From Armatimonadota bacterium (GTDB lineage Bacteria > Armatimonadota > Zipacnadia > Zipacnadales > UBA11051), in the NCBI GenBank assembly GCA_003542955.1, contig DPJP01000473.1, forward strand, positions 414-13,494: a DNA stretch of 13,081 bases, in the 5' to 3' direction. Below the pieces are notes generated by a model. That model was not told the origin of the DNA, did not search any database, and saw only the letters and a program-made list of their open reading frames with translations. This document shows positions 1-6,320 of the stretch, piece by piece. The translations under genes were made by a program, and so were the position numbers. The stretch's first letter is position 1. The number at the start of each line of letters is the position of its first letter.

Positions 1-447
1 GGGCAGAGCACGCTGCAGTGGCAGGGTGACGCCCACGGCGCGCGGCGGCTCTGGGAGTTCGTCGACCTGCTGGGCGAGCAGCTCGTGCTCATGACTGATG
101 CCCCGGATGTGCTGGTGCTGCGCTTCGGGGACCTGTTCGCGGAGGCGACCATGCTCGCGGCGATGGCGCGGGCATTCACGCACATCGGGGCCGACATCAG
201 CGAGGCGGGCGCTGAGTACCAGATGCCCGATTACCTCCGGGAGCGGTTGAGCCCCTACGCGCAGGCGCGCAGCCCGGTCGGACGGTGGCGGCATGACGAG
301 CGGGTGAAAGACCTCGTGGGCGCATGGATCGCGAGCGGGACCGTGCCCGCCGAGAAGCTGTCGGCGGTGGTCTGCGCTCCGGAGCTGTATGTGGGACGCA
401 TGCTGGGTGCGTGGAGAGCAGTTGAAAACAGGCAGGTGAGCAGATGA
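1..447 (+). CDS. C-terminal part of a sulfotransferase-like protein (5' partial)
   Basis: The frame is open from base 1, so the gene begins upstream; 148 residues are visible. A GTG at 85 and an ATG at 91 are internal codons rather than convincing starts. The visible part has a hydrophobic strand followed by Phe-Gly-Asp-Leu (VLVLRFGDLF), then a helix and a late GRW motif (SPVGRWRHD). This recalls the C-terminal half of sulfotransferases, where an R-Y-E-D-L segment precedes a helix and a G-R-W segment lies near the end. Sulfotransferases move sulfate from PAPS to a sugar or protein hydroxyl; the PAPS-binding N-terminus is outside the window, so this cannot be confirmed. The stop overlaps the next start as ATGA (444-447), which suggests co-translation with the acyltransferase. 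It could instead be an unrelated phage protein. Confidence 0.4.
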   Translation, partial: GQSTLQWQGDAHGARRLWEFVDLLGEQLVLMTDAPDVLVLRFGDLFAEATMLAAMARAFTHIGADISEAGAEYQMPDYLRERLSPYAQARSPVGRWRHDERVKDLVGAWIASGTVPAEKLSAVVCAPELYVGRMLGAWRAVENRQVSR

Positions 448-1133
448 GCGGACGGATCGGCAGACACTGCGTGATCGATGAGAGTGTCGAGATTCCCGAT
501 GATGTCGAGATCGGCCACTTCACGATCATCGGGCCGGATGTGGTGCTGCAGCCGGGAGTGTGCATCGGCAGCCATTGCGTCATCGATGAGGGCGTCGAGT
601 TCCGGGGGCCCTGCCGGGTGTGGAACTGGGTGCACATCCGCGAGTACGCCCAGATCGGCGTGAATGTGAGCATCGGCGACCTCGCGCACATCGGCCCGAA
701 GTGCCGCATCGGGCACAATGCCAGGATCGGCAACGGCGCGCAGCTCCATCACCCCGCGCAGATCGGGGAGCGGGCATGGATCGGCCCGGCGGTGTTCCTC
801 AGCAATGACCCCTACCCCAACCCCGGCGCAGAGTTCTCGCCGGAGGCGGTGCGCGTCGGCGACGGCGTGATCATCGGCGCCTGTGCGCAGGTGCTCGGGG
901 GTGTGCGGCTGGGCGAGGCCTGCGCCGTCGGCATGGGCGCGACAGTCACGAGAGATGTCGCTCCCGGCGCGATCGTCTACGGCTGCCCGGCGCGCTTTCG
1001 GCGCGACAGGGAGCTGCACTACCCCGGCACCGCGTGGGAGCATTGCGGGCCGCTGGACCCGTTGGCCTACTGCCCGGATTGCGACCGCGTGCTCGCCCCG
1101 CAGTTCCGGCACGGGCGGGGCGGTGAGCGCTGA
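444..1133 (+). CDS. Hexapeptide-repeat (left-handed beta-helix) acyltransferase, WbpD/WlbB-like
   Basis: This 229-residue protein is built almost entirely of hexapeptide repeats with Ile/Val every six residues (IGRHCV, VEIGHF, IGPDVV, IGSHCV, then IGVNVS to IGERAW), which is the signature of a trimeric left-handed beta-helix acyl- or acetyltransferase. An N-D-P-Y-P loop at residues 121-125 interrupts the coils, as in UDP-sugar N-acetyltransferases of the WbpD/WlbB type, where this region is near the active site. After the last coil (to about 183) is a non-helical tail with a C-P-D-C pair (C210, C213) that could bind a metal. It starts at the ATG inside the ATGA overlap with the upstream gene, and its TGA overlaps the next ATG by one base. 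The family acetylates amino sugars on nucleotide carriers in the cytosol. In a tail operon it may help modify a surface glycan, which is inference. Confidence 0.85.
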   Translation: MSGRIGRHCVIDESVEIPDDVEIGHFTIIGPDVVLQPGVCIGSHCVIDEGVEFRGPCRVWNWVHIREYAQIGVNVSIGDLAHIGPKCRIGHNARIGNGAQLHHPAQIGERAWIGPAVFLSNDPYPNPGAEFSPEAVRVGDGVIIGACAQVLGGVRLGEACAVGMGATVTRDVAPGAIVYGCPARFRRDRELHYPGTAWEHCGPLDPLAYCPDCDRVLAPQFRHGRGGER

Positions 1134-2281
1134 TGCCGACTGAGTGGCTACAGACGAAGAACAACGCCGCCGATCTGCTCGCTGCCGACGTCGGGGCGGG
1201 CGATATGCAGATTGCGGTGAGCGATGCAGCCTCCGAGTTCCCCGCCGGCTTCCCCTATCGACTGACGGTGTGGGACTCGGAGAGCTATCCCGATCCGGGC
1301 GATGACCCCGGCATGGAGATACTCGAGGTCAGCTCCTCGGCAGGCAACGTTCTCGATGTCACGCGCGGGGCGGAGGGAACTGGAGCGGGTGAGCACGCCT
1401 CCGGCGATGCGGTGCGGCTGCTCTTGACCGCCGGGATCATTGAGCAGATGCAGGGGGTCATCGGCAGCCACGATCACGGGCCCGGGGGCGACGGCGGGCA
1501 GATCGACCACAATATCCTCGGCAACTACGAGCCGGATGAGCATATCGACTGGACTGATGCGAGCGCCGATCTGAAGACCACCGGGCACGGGGCGCTCGGT
1601 CAGACCACCGTCACCGCGGGCACGGTGCTCGGGGTCGCGGAGCGGTTCGGCCAGACCAGCGGCAACGTGCGGGGGATCGCGGTTGACACCACGCTGGAGC
1701 CCGCCGGGCCGCTGACCGGGTCGCTGCGCAACTACGCATTGAGCTTCACCGCGAGGTGGCGCAGCTCCCGGAACGGCTCGCCCAACGGCCTGCTCTACGG
1801 TATCCTCGGCAATACCGAGACCGCCGCCGGCGCGACGGGAGACCTGTTCCGGATGAGCGCGATCCGCGCCTCGAGCTGGCACTACGGCAGCGGCAACGTC
1901 GGCCAGGTGGATGTGGTCTACAGCCTCCTGCGCAACGACGGCGGCAGCACCCAGGATGGCGATATCGCCACCGGATACAACTACTTTGCGGCTGCCTACA
2001 CCAACAAGGCAAGCGGACGGATCGGCACGCGCTACGGGCTCTACGTCGCCGACATCACCGGAGGCGGGGCGGCGGACACCCAGTACGGCATCTACGTCGA
2101 GGACCTGGGCGGCGCGGGCAGCAACACCGCCGCGTATTTGGGCGGCGACGTGCAGGTCAATGGGACGATCGATGCGACCGGCTACAGCTCCGGCGGGGCA
2201 GTAGGCTGGTCGGGCACGTTCACCAACGCCGACGGCGACACGGTGACCGTGGTTGGCGGCATCATCACCGATGTGTCATAG
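1133..2281 (+). CDS. Phage tail/fibre-like structural protein
   Basis: A 382-residue protein with no signal peptide or membrane segment, rich in Gly, Ala, Thr, Asp and Asn, as phage fibres often are. Residues 1-105 look like a common tail N-terminal module: an alternating beta pattern, then V-L-D-V-T-R-G-A-E-G-T (73-83), a His-Ala-Ser-Gly-Asp-Ala-Val stretch and L-T-A-G-I-I. A Gly-rich hinge with H-D-H-G (113-116) follows. The body is beta-rich with repeated tyrosines (YGLYVADITGGG, YGIYVEDLGGAG). The end is a GWSGTFTNADGDTVTVVGG-type segment (358-376), a C-terminal motif I associate with phage tail and receptor-binding proteins. It begins at the ATG overlapping the previous stop (TGATG). The likely role is a distal tail or fibre component; the family assignment is from pattern memory. 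Confidence 0.7.
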   Translation: MPTEWLQTKNNAADLLAADVGAGDMQIAVSDAASEFPAGFPYRLTVWDSESYPDPGDDPGMEILEVSSSAGNVLDVTRGAEGTGAGEHASGDAVRLLLTAGIIEQMQGVIGSHDHGPGGDGGQIDHNILGNYEPDEHIDWTDASADLKTTGHGALGQTTVTAGTVLGVAERFGQTSGNVRGIAVDTTLEPAGPLTGSLRNYALSFTARWRSSRNGSPNGLLYGILGNTETAAGATGDLFRMSAIRASSWHYGSGNVGQVDVVYSLLRNDGGSTQDGDIATGYNYFAAAYTNKASGRIGTRYGLYVADITGGGAADTQYGIYVEDLGGAGSNTAAYLGGDVQVNGTIDATGYSSGGAVGWSGTFTNADGDTVTVVGGIITDVS

Positions 2282-2290
2282 GGGGCGCAC

Positions 2291-2458
2291 ATGACGCTGT
2301 ATGAGCTGACACGGGAGCAGGTCGAGGCGCTGACGCACATCATTGACAACGCGCAGATTCCCGGCCGTGCGGCCGAGCTGGTGGCGGGCATCCAGGCGGC
2401 GCTGAGAGAGCCCGCGTGGGATGTGCAGGATCAGCCGCGGGAGGACGAGCAGGCATGA
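2291..2458 (+). CDS. Small helical phage-associated protein of unknown function (55 aa)
   Basis: This short open frame has an ATG at 2291 nine bases after the tail gene stop, with GGGGGCG just upstream, and ends in TGA overlapping the next ATG as ATGA (2455-2458). The product is MTLYELTREQ... through VEALTHIIDNAQIPGRAAEL and VAGIQAALRE, then an acidic tail. An amphipathic helix followed by D-N-A-Q-I-P-G-R-A-A-E-L is a pattern I associate with small proteins encoded between phage tail genes. No function is known to me. The double junction (short gap before, four-base overlap after) argues that it is genuinely translated. Confidence 0.65.
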   Translation: MTLYELTREQVEALTHIIDNAQIPGRAAELVAGIQAALREPAWDVQDQPREDEQA

Positions 2459-2718
2459 ACGCCCCCTTCAATGTGGTGACACTCAACGCGCCGCCGGTGT
2501 ACGTGTGGCCGCCGGGGATGGACATCGAGCGGCTGCCGATCCTGATTCGGGAGCCCAGGCACTCCTGCGGGAGCGCCCTGCCCCGGGTCGGCCTGCTGCA
2601 GGTACGGAGCAGAACGCGCGTGCTGACCGACATGGCCCGCGGGCGCGCCCTGGTCGGGCTGCGGCGACAGCGGGCAGTGCTCGAAATCAGCCCCGACAGC
2701 CTGAGGATGGAGGAGTAG
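2455..2718 (+). CDS. Small hypothetical protein in the tail operon (87 aa)
   Basis: The chosen start is the ATG at 2455, which overlaps the previous stop as ATGA; an upstream in-frame GTG at 2416 would overlap the previous gene by about 40 bases and is less likely. The 87-residue product begins MNAPFNVVTLNAPPVYVWPP, has two prolines around a hydrophobic strand, then a basic segment with many arginines (RSRTRVLTDMARGRALVGLRR) and ends S-L-R-M-E-E. No membrane segment or recognised domain is visible. Position suggests a minor tail or assembly protein, but the sequence does not show it. The next gene follows five bases after the stop and its ribosome binding site (GGAGGA, 2709-2714) lies inside this gene's last codons. 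Confidence 0.6.
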   Translation: MNAPFNVVTLNAPPVYVWPPGMDIERLPILIREPRHSCGSALPRVGLLQVRSRTRVLTDMARGRALVGLRRQRAVLEISPDSLRMEE

Positions 2719-2723
2719 AGACG

Positions 2724-3119
2724 ATGAGCGAGACGATCACGGCCGACTTCGCCGACCTGCCGGTGCGCAGAGACATCCGCGTCAACCGCGGCCGGAGCTT
2801 CGAGGAGCGCTTCACCGTGAGCCTGAGCATCGAAGGCGCCGCCGCGCAGGCGATTGACTTCTCCCAGGCGACGGCGTATGAACTGCGCTTCCGCGACAGT
2901 GAGGGTACGGTGCAGTGCTTCGACCTGGCCGAGCACGCGGCCTCGGGGAAGGTGACCGCGCGGCTGAGCCCGACGCAGACGGCGACGCTGGTCGCGGGCC
3001 GACAGGATTGGGAGATGTACTTTGCATTCCCCTCCGGGAGCACCGACTTCCCGGCTGGGGCAGCGTTCTCGCTGTTCGAGGGCGTGGCGGATGTGCGCAC
3101 GATGATTCCGGCGGAGTAG
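2724..3119 (+). CDS. BppU-like phage baseplate/tail protein
   Basis: A 131-residue protein; the ATG at 2724 is preceded by GGAGGA (2709-2714). It reads as a beta-sandwich: an N-terminal R-R-D-I-R-V-N-R-G-R-S-F segment, then D-F-S-Q-A-T-A-Y-E-L-R-F-R-D-S-E-G-T, then S-G-K-V-T-A-R-L-S-P-T-Q-T-A-T-L, then W-E-M-Y-F-A-F-P-S-G and a final hydrophobic strand. The order 'rGdsF - sgat...vrds.Gt - G.vt..Ls...Ta.l' is the pattern of the N-terminal domain of the BppU/DUF2479 group in Gram-positive phage baseplates and of many short tail proteins. A structural role in the tail tip is likely. The exact family should be treated as tentative because similarity is by pattern only. Confidence 0.6.
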   Translation: MSETITADFADLPVRRDIRVNRGRSFEERFTVSLSIEGAAAQAIDFSQATAYELRFRDSEGTVQCFDLAEHAASGKVTARLSPTQTATLVAGRQDWEMYFAFPSGSTDFPAGAAFSLFEGVADVRTMIPAE

Positions 3120-3129
3120 GTGAGAGGCG

Positions 3130-3411
3130 ATGCTGAAGCCAGACGGCAACGGTGGGTTCAACATATCGCGGGCAAGCACGGTGACACTGGGCCTGGCACT
3201 GACACTCATCGGCCTGGTGGCCGGGATGGCGGTGGCGTGGGGCACGCAGGTGCAGGCGCTGCAGGATCACCTGGGTGATGACAACGTTCACCTGTCCAAG
3301 ACCGACCTGGACGCGATGTACTGCCCCAGGAGCGAGATTCAGGCGGAACTGGCGTGGATCAAGGCGACGCTGAAGCGGGTGGAGGAGAAGGTGGACAGGA
3401 TGGGGAACTGA
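3130..3411 (+). CDS. Small one-TM protein with C-terminal coiled coil (phage late gene)
   Basis: A 93-residue protein that starts ten bases after the baseplate-like gene, with AGAGG just before the ATG. Residues 17-37 are a single hydrophobic span (VTLGLALTLIGLVAGMAVAW). A polar linker with one Cys (C65) follows, then a helix with heptad-like spacing of hydrophobics (AELAWIKATLKRVEEKVDRM) to the C-terminus. The topology, short N-terminus then membrane span then coiled coil, is shared by inner-membrane spanins and by several small phage membrane proteins near lysis genes. It is the last phage-like gene before the cargo block, so it may belong to the lysis group at the right end from which it is now separated. 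Function is not assigned. Confidence 0.6.
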   Translation: MLKPDGNGGFNISRASTVTLGLALTLIGLVAGMAVAWGTQVQALQDHLGDDNVHLSKTDLDAMYCPRSEIQAELAWIKATLKRVEEKVDRMGN

Positions 3412-3724
3412 CAAGTGCGGGTCGCAGCGTGGCGCAGATATTGCAGAACGTCTGTGCAATGCTGTATGCTACTGATGGCTGTCATGCGCCCGCTACGCAT
3501 GGAACGAGCGCAGCGGGCTCCGACGTCAGACCTCGCAGTACCCCTACGCAGAAGGCGATGGAGCACTCGCGCCCAAGGCGACGCGGGCATCACGACGTGT
3601 TAGCACGATTTCGGCCTGCTCCAGGTCCTGAGTGGGGGGACTGTCGAGATGTGTCGGGCGCAGTTGAGCTTGCTGTCGACGGCGGATGCGCAGTTGATGT
3701 GCGGGAAAGGGGAGAACGAGCAGA
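3412..3724 (+). other. 313-base intergenic stretch at the left edge of the cargo block
   Basis: No convincing gene lies here. Short open frames exist (for example GTG 3415-3603), but their products are Arg/Cys-rich and their codon use looks random. A weak promoter-like pair is TTGCAG (3441-3446) and TATGCT (3465-3470), 18 bases apart, in an AT-richer patch. A ten-base direct repeat GCGCAGTTGA occurs at 3658-3667 and 3688-3697. A tiny frame at 3649-3762 (37 codons) overlaps the following gene and could be a leader peptide. The final AGGGGAGAACGAG serves as ribosome binding site for the gene at 3725. Confidence 0.4.
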
Positions 3725-4522
3725 ATGAGCATCGATTGCCCGGGTGCCTCCCCGGTCTCTAAGCCTGTGGCTGCGGGCGCGGCCACAATTGACTTGGGTC
3801 AGATCAAGACTTTCGCTCGGCTCCGGATCGCTGGCGACAGGTGTTGGCGCCCATTGCTGTCACCAGACGCGAGCCCGAATGTGTACTATCTCGCCGCCAT
3901 GGAGTCGATGGCGAAGTTTGCGAAGGCCTTCTTGCGCCTTGCCGATCACTACTTGGCTGCGGCCTGCGGATTGCCTGACCTCCCACGCACGATCGGGGAG
4001 GATACCGATAGCCACGCCCAACTCAGACTGTTCGTCCATCAGGCTGGCAAGCTCGTTCCGGCGGAGCCCTTTGCCTATGTCGCGATCCGCGATGCAGTCG
4101 ACGAGGTTGCGGAGCTGTTTCGTGCCGTCTCGATCCCCAGCCTCTCGGACCTGGACGTCTTCATGGAGATACTTGAGAGACGCCTGAAGCGACTGGAACC
4201 AGACGGTACGGGGGGCACCCAGGAACCACCTGTGGTGAGAGTCATTAGCGCACTGTTCCGCCGCTACCCAAGGCGCGAACTCGACGTGGACGAAGCCGCA
4301 CACGAGCTATTGAGCGCTGGTGAAGAGTTACGTGCCCGCCTCGAACGACATGCACTCGTGAGGGCTGGCCAAACGCGGTTTGAGGCGGAGTTCTGGGCGG
4401 GCGAACTGACGCACACGGGAGCGGACGGTACGTCCGCCACCGTGTGGCGCGGCACGGGCGCTCGCCTCGCGATCCAGTTCACGGATGGCATGCGGTGGCA
4501 GAGACAACTGAACGGCTCCTGA
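3725..4522 (+). CDS. Hypothetical protein, first gene of a three-gene unit (265 aa)
   Basis: I do not recognise this protein. It starts at the ATG at 3725 behind AAAGGGGAGAACGAGC and has no signal peptide. Residues 50-180 are mostly alpha-helical (ESMAKFAKAFLRLADHYLAA, AIRDAVDEVAELFRAV, DVFMEILERRLKRLEP). Residues 190-240 (VVRVISALFRRYPRRELDVD, AAHELLSAGEELRARLERH, then a short strand) resemble a winged-helix fold, and the end is beta-like (FEAEFWAGELTHTG, ARLAIQFTDGMRWQRQL). This could be a DNA-binding or scaffold protein, but no catalytic motif is seen. The next gene follows 12 bases after the stop, so it is likely in one transcript with 4535-4978 and 4953-5789. GC content is lower than in the flanking phage genes, consistent with separate acquisition. 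Confidence 0.7.
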   Translation: MSIDCPGASPVSKPVAAGAATIDLGQIKTFARLRIAGDRCWRPLLSPDASPNVYYLAAMESMAKFAKAFLRLADHYLAAACGLPDLPRTIGEDTDSHAQLRLFVHQAGKLVPAEPFAYVAIRDAVDEVAELFRAVSIPSLSDLDVFMEILERRLKRLEPDGTGGTQEPPVVRVISALFRRYPRRELDVDEAAHELLSAGEELRARLERHALVRAGQTRFEAEFWAGELTHTGADGTSATVWRGTGARLAIQFTDGMRWQRQLNGS

Positions 4523-4534
4523 GGGGTATACCGT

Positions 4535-4978
4535 ATGAGCAACCATGACGCGGCAGCACTACAACGCGTCTTCGTCGTGCAGCAGCGCGCCAAGCTTGGG
4601 GACGGTGTCGTGAACCCCCGGAGCATTCGGGAGAGCACGCTGAATATCCGGTGGGTGTACCGGACCCGTGAGATCGAGGACCATCTGTTGTTCGACCTCG
4701 AACTCAACTTCAGGAGTGCGCCCGCGGACGAAGAGTCGAGTGTTGGCTTCCCTCTGGACGGGGGCGTAATAGTTCGGAGCGTCTGGAAGGCACCGGATGT
4801 AGAACCCGCCGCCGTCGCGGAGCGCGCTGTACCCGTGCTGCAGGAGAAGGCAGTCAGTGTCGTCAACGGCATGCTGGTGGAAGCCGGCGTTGGCGCCCTC
4901 GACATCGACCCAACTGTACTGGAGTACGACACCGAGTCTCTATTGGAAGACGATGGACCAACAAGAACGGACGGTTAG
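4535..4978 (+). CDS. SecB-like chaperone-fold protein (tentative), second gene of the unit
   Basis: The 147-residue product follows GAGGGG seven bases before the ATG. The pattern is an edge strand (QRVFVVQQRAKLG), long strands (TLNIRWVYRTREI, HLLFDLELNFRSA), another strand after a loop (GGVIVRSVWKA), then a helix (AVPVLQEKAVSVVNGMLVEA) ending G-V-G-A-L-D-I-D-P-T-V-L. This order and size, four beta strands then a helix leading into a 'Gx.xLxIxP' segment, recall SecB and SecB-like proteins, which end in 'aGFPPLxLxPinF'. SecB proteins are cytosolic holdase chaperones; some act as the chaperone of toxin-antitoxin-chaperone systems. The match is by pattern only and the signature FPPL is absent. 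The last 26 bases overlap the start of the next gene, suggesting translational coupling. Confidence 0.7.
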   Translation: MSNHDAAALQRVFVVQQRAKLGDGVVNPRSIRESTLNIRWVYRTREIEDHLLFDLELNFRSAPADEESSVGFPLDGGVIVRSVWKAPDVEPAAVAERAVPVLQEKAVSVVNGMLVEAGVGALDIDPTVLEYDTESLLEDDGPTRTDG

Positions 4979-5789
4979 GCCGAGAGTCGAGTTCAGGGAC
5001 GCCCGATCATGGAATGTCCGGGAGCTTGACGGCGGCGACCGAAAGAGGATTACCTGCCTCTGCAAACATGTGGTAGAGCACGAGCCACGGCTGCTCCCGT
5101 TTGTCGGCTACATTCTGACCGATTGTCGCGACCGCGATGCACTCAGAGAGACCTTTGACGGCGACATGCGTGCGCTTGACTTCGTGCCCGACGGCGTGAG
5201 CCGGGATGACCTGGATACATGCAAGAGCGCTCTGCGCGACATCTACAAGTATATGCGTAACAGCAGCAAAGCCAAGCTGCTGCTTGGGGCCACATGGGAG
5301 TTCCTGGTGGTCGCGGCCCTGACACGTCTGGCTGCGAACAGACCCACCCATATCCACCACGATTGCCGCGTCTATGTGGGCGGGACACTGCTCCAGGTCG
5401 ACAATGTCTGGAGGAATGGCCATGGGCACCCGTATGTCAGTTCCCTTGATGTGGCCGAGTGGTGCGACGCCGATGAGCACGCGGGGCACTGCAAGTTGTG
5501 CAGCTGCAAGGTTAGTCCTACGAGTTTCCAGTCTGTTGATCTTGCCTACGTATTGGTGGTCTGGGTTGAGGTGGGCCACCGTGGCACCCCATGGTACTTG
5601 ACTGCATGGGCTAACGAGAAGGAACGAATAGCCTTGCGGCGAAAGCTGCATGCTATCTGTGACGCAGAGTCTCGAGCGGCGGCGAGGATCGTGACTGCCG
5701 AGACTCTCGCAGCCGAGATCGAGGCCACTCCTCCGTGCCCACCGGCGGGCTTGGCCGAACCGAGTGGACCTCCTGCTCTGCCGCAGTAG
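4953..5789 (+). CDS. Putative restriction-endonuclease-fold protein, third gene of the unit (278 aa)
   Basis: The likely start is ATG 4953, inside the end of the previous gene; an in-frame ATG at 4857 would force a 122-base overlap and a Trp/Ser-rich leader foreign to the rest. Residues 100-130 form a helix with a buried Glu (LLLGATWEFLVVAALTRL, E116). Then come a strand with Asp (LLQVDNVW, D150) and a strand ending in Lys (LCSCKVS, K186). Helix-Glu, strand-Asp, strand-xxK is the order of the PD-(D/E)XK nuclease core, here with Ser two residues before Lys rather than Asp/Glu. Residues 171-185 are Cys/His rich (C171, H176, H179, C180, C183, C185) and could bind zinc. The tail (about 256-278) is Pro/Ala-rich. 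Nuclease activity is inference; it could equally be a zinc-binding protein of unknown role. Confidence 0.65.
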   Translation: MDQQERTVRPRVEFRDARSWNVRELDGGDRKRITCLCKHVVEHEPRLLPFVGYILTDCRDRDALRETFDGDMRALDFVPDGVSRDDLDTCKSALRDIYKYMRNSSKAKLLLGATWEFLVVAALTRLAANRPTHIHHDCRVYVGGTLLQVDNVWRNGHGHPYVSSLDVAEWCDADEHAGHCKLCSCKVSPTSFQSVDLAYVLVVWVEVGHRGTPWYLTAWANEKERIALRRKLHAICDAESRAAARIVTAETLAAEIEATPPCPPAGLAEPSGPPALPQ

Positions 5790-5833
5790 CGTGATCAGAC
5801 GGCAGCGCGGCAGATGGACCGCTGAGTTGGGGC

Positions 5834-6121
5834 GTGAGGCCAACGGGACTGGTCCCAGTAGCGACGCGGGACACCCGCAACGCGTCGAACGTATCAGGGG
5901 AAGACCATATTCGCATGGGGGCGCGTAACATGCCAGAGCCCGTGAAGCGAACTCCAACTGAGACCACACCCACGACTCCCGAGACAGGGCAGTGCCCTGA
6001 CGCCGGTTCCTCGACAACGGCGTCCGATGATGTGGCATCTGACCGTGCAATACTCAGGCGCGCGGCCAAAGCACACATCGAACGCAACCGTGAGGCCCTC
6101 ATCGAGCTGTCGAAGTGGTAG
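5834..6121 (+). CDS. Possible small protein after the three-gene unit
   Basis: A frame with a GTG at 5834 and internal ATGs at 5915 and 5930; the true start is uncertain, and the ATG at 5930 (product MPEPVKRT..., 63 aa) has the best-placed purines (GGGGGCG). The middle is Thr/Pro/Ser-rich and probably disordered. The C-terminus is a charged helix, ILRRAAKAHIERNREALIEL-SKW, of a kind seen at the end of small regulatory or antitoxin proteins. There is no recognised family. It lies 44 bases after the nuclease-like gene on the same strand, so it might be a fourth member of that unit. It could also be spurious; codon bias is weak. Confidence 0.4.
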   Translation: MRPTGLVPVATRDTRNASNVSGEDHIRMGARNMPEPVKRTPTETTPTTPETGQCPDAGSSTTASDDVASDRAILRRAAKAHIERNREALIELSKW

Positions 6122-6259
6122 CTCGTCTTCGCTCCGCCGTGCCTCCACCAGTGCCTTGACGCGATCGCAGCACTCCACGTTTCCCGCGTACCGAACCCCT
6201 GATCCTCCGTTCCGCGTATGCTCCCATGCAACGCGCCGGGGTCCCTTCTCCCATGCCCC

Positions 6260-6289
6260 TTGACAATCCCCGTGCCCGTGGCATACTAT
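6260..6289 (+). promoter_or_regulatory. Candidate sigma-70-type promoter for the IclR / 4Fe-4S genes
   Basis: A perfect TTGACA (6260-6265) is followed 18 bases later by TACTAT (6284-6289), or 16 bases later by CATACT (6282-6287); each -10 choice matches four of six consensus bases. An AT-rich leader follows, with TTCT (6295-6298) and AGAA (6308-6311) as inverted arms around nine bases, and AAAGCTTT (6310-6317) right before the start codon. These could be an autoregulatory site, as IclR-family proteins often bind near their own promoters; that part is speculation. Confidence 0.5.
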
Positions 6290-6320
6290 CTGTGTTCTCT
6301 ATCATAAAGAAAGCTTTGCT

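Noticed and set aside
3130..3411. Pairing this one-TM coiled-coil protein with the lipoprotein at 12784 as an inner/outer spanin pair.
   Set aside because: They are more than 9 kb apart, and the lipoprotein is already over 99 residues, longer than usual outer spanins. Topology alone is not enough.
3354..3728. A 124-residue plus-strand frame across the gap after the TM protein.
   Set aside because: Its start lies inside the preceding gene in another frame, the composition is Arg/Gly/Ala-rich and random-looking, and there is no ribosome binding site.
5007..6050. A long minus-strand frame (347 codons) opposite the nuclease-like gene.
   Set aside because: It is a shadow of a high-GC gene: no domain is visible, no ribosome binding site is convincing, and the plus-strand frame has better composition and operon spacing.
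5894..6231. A minus-strand gene fragment, possibly an integrase remnant.
   Set aside because: No recombinase motif (R...HxxR...Y) can be read in any frame, and the frames look like shadow sequence.
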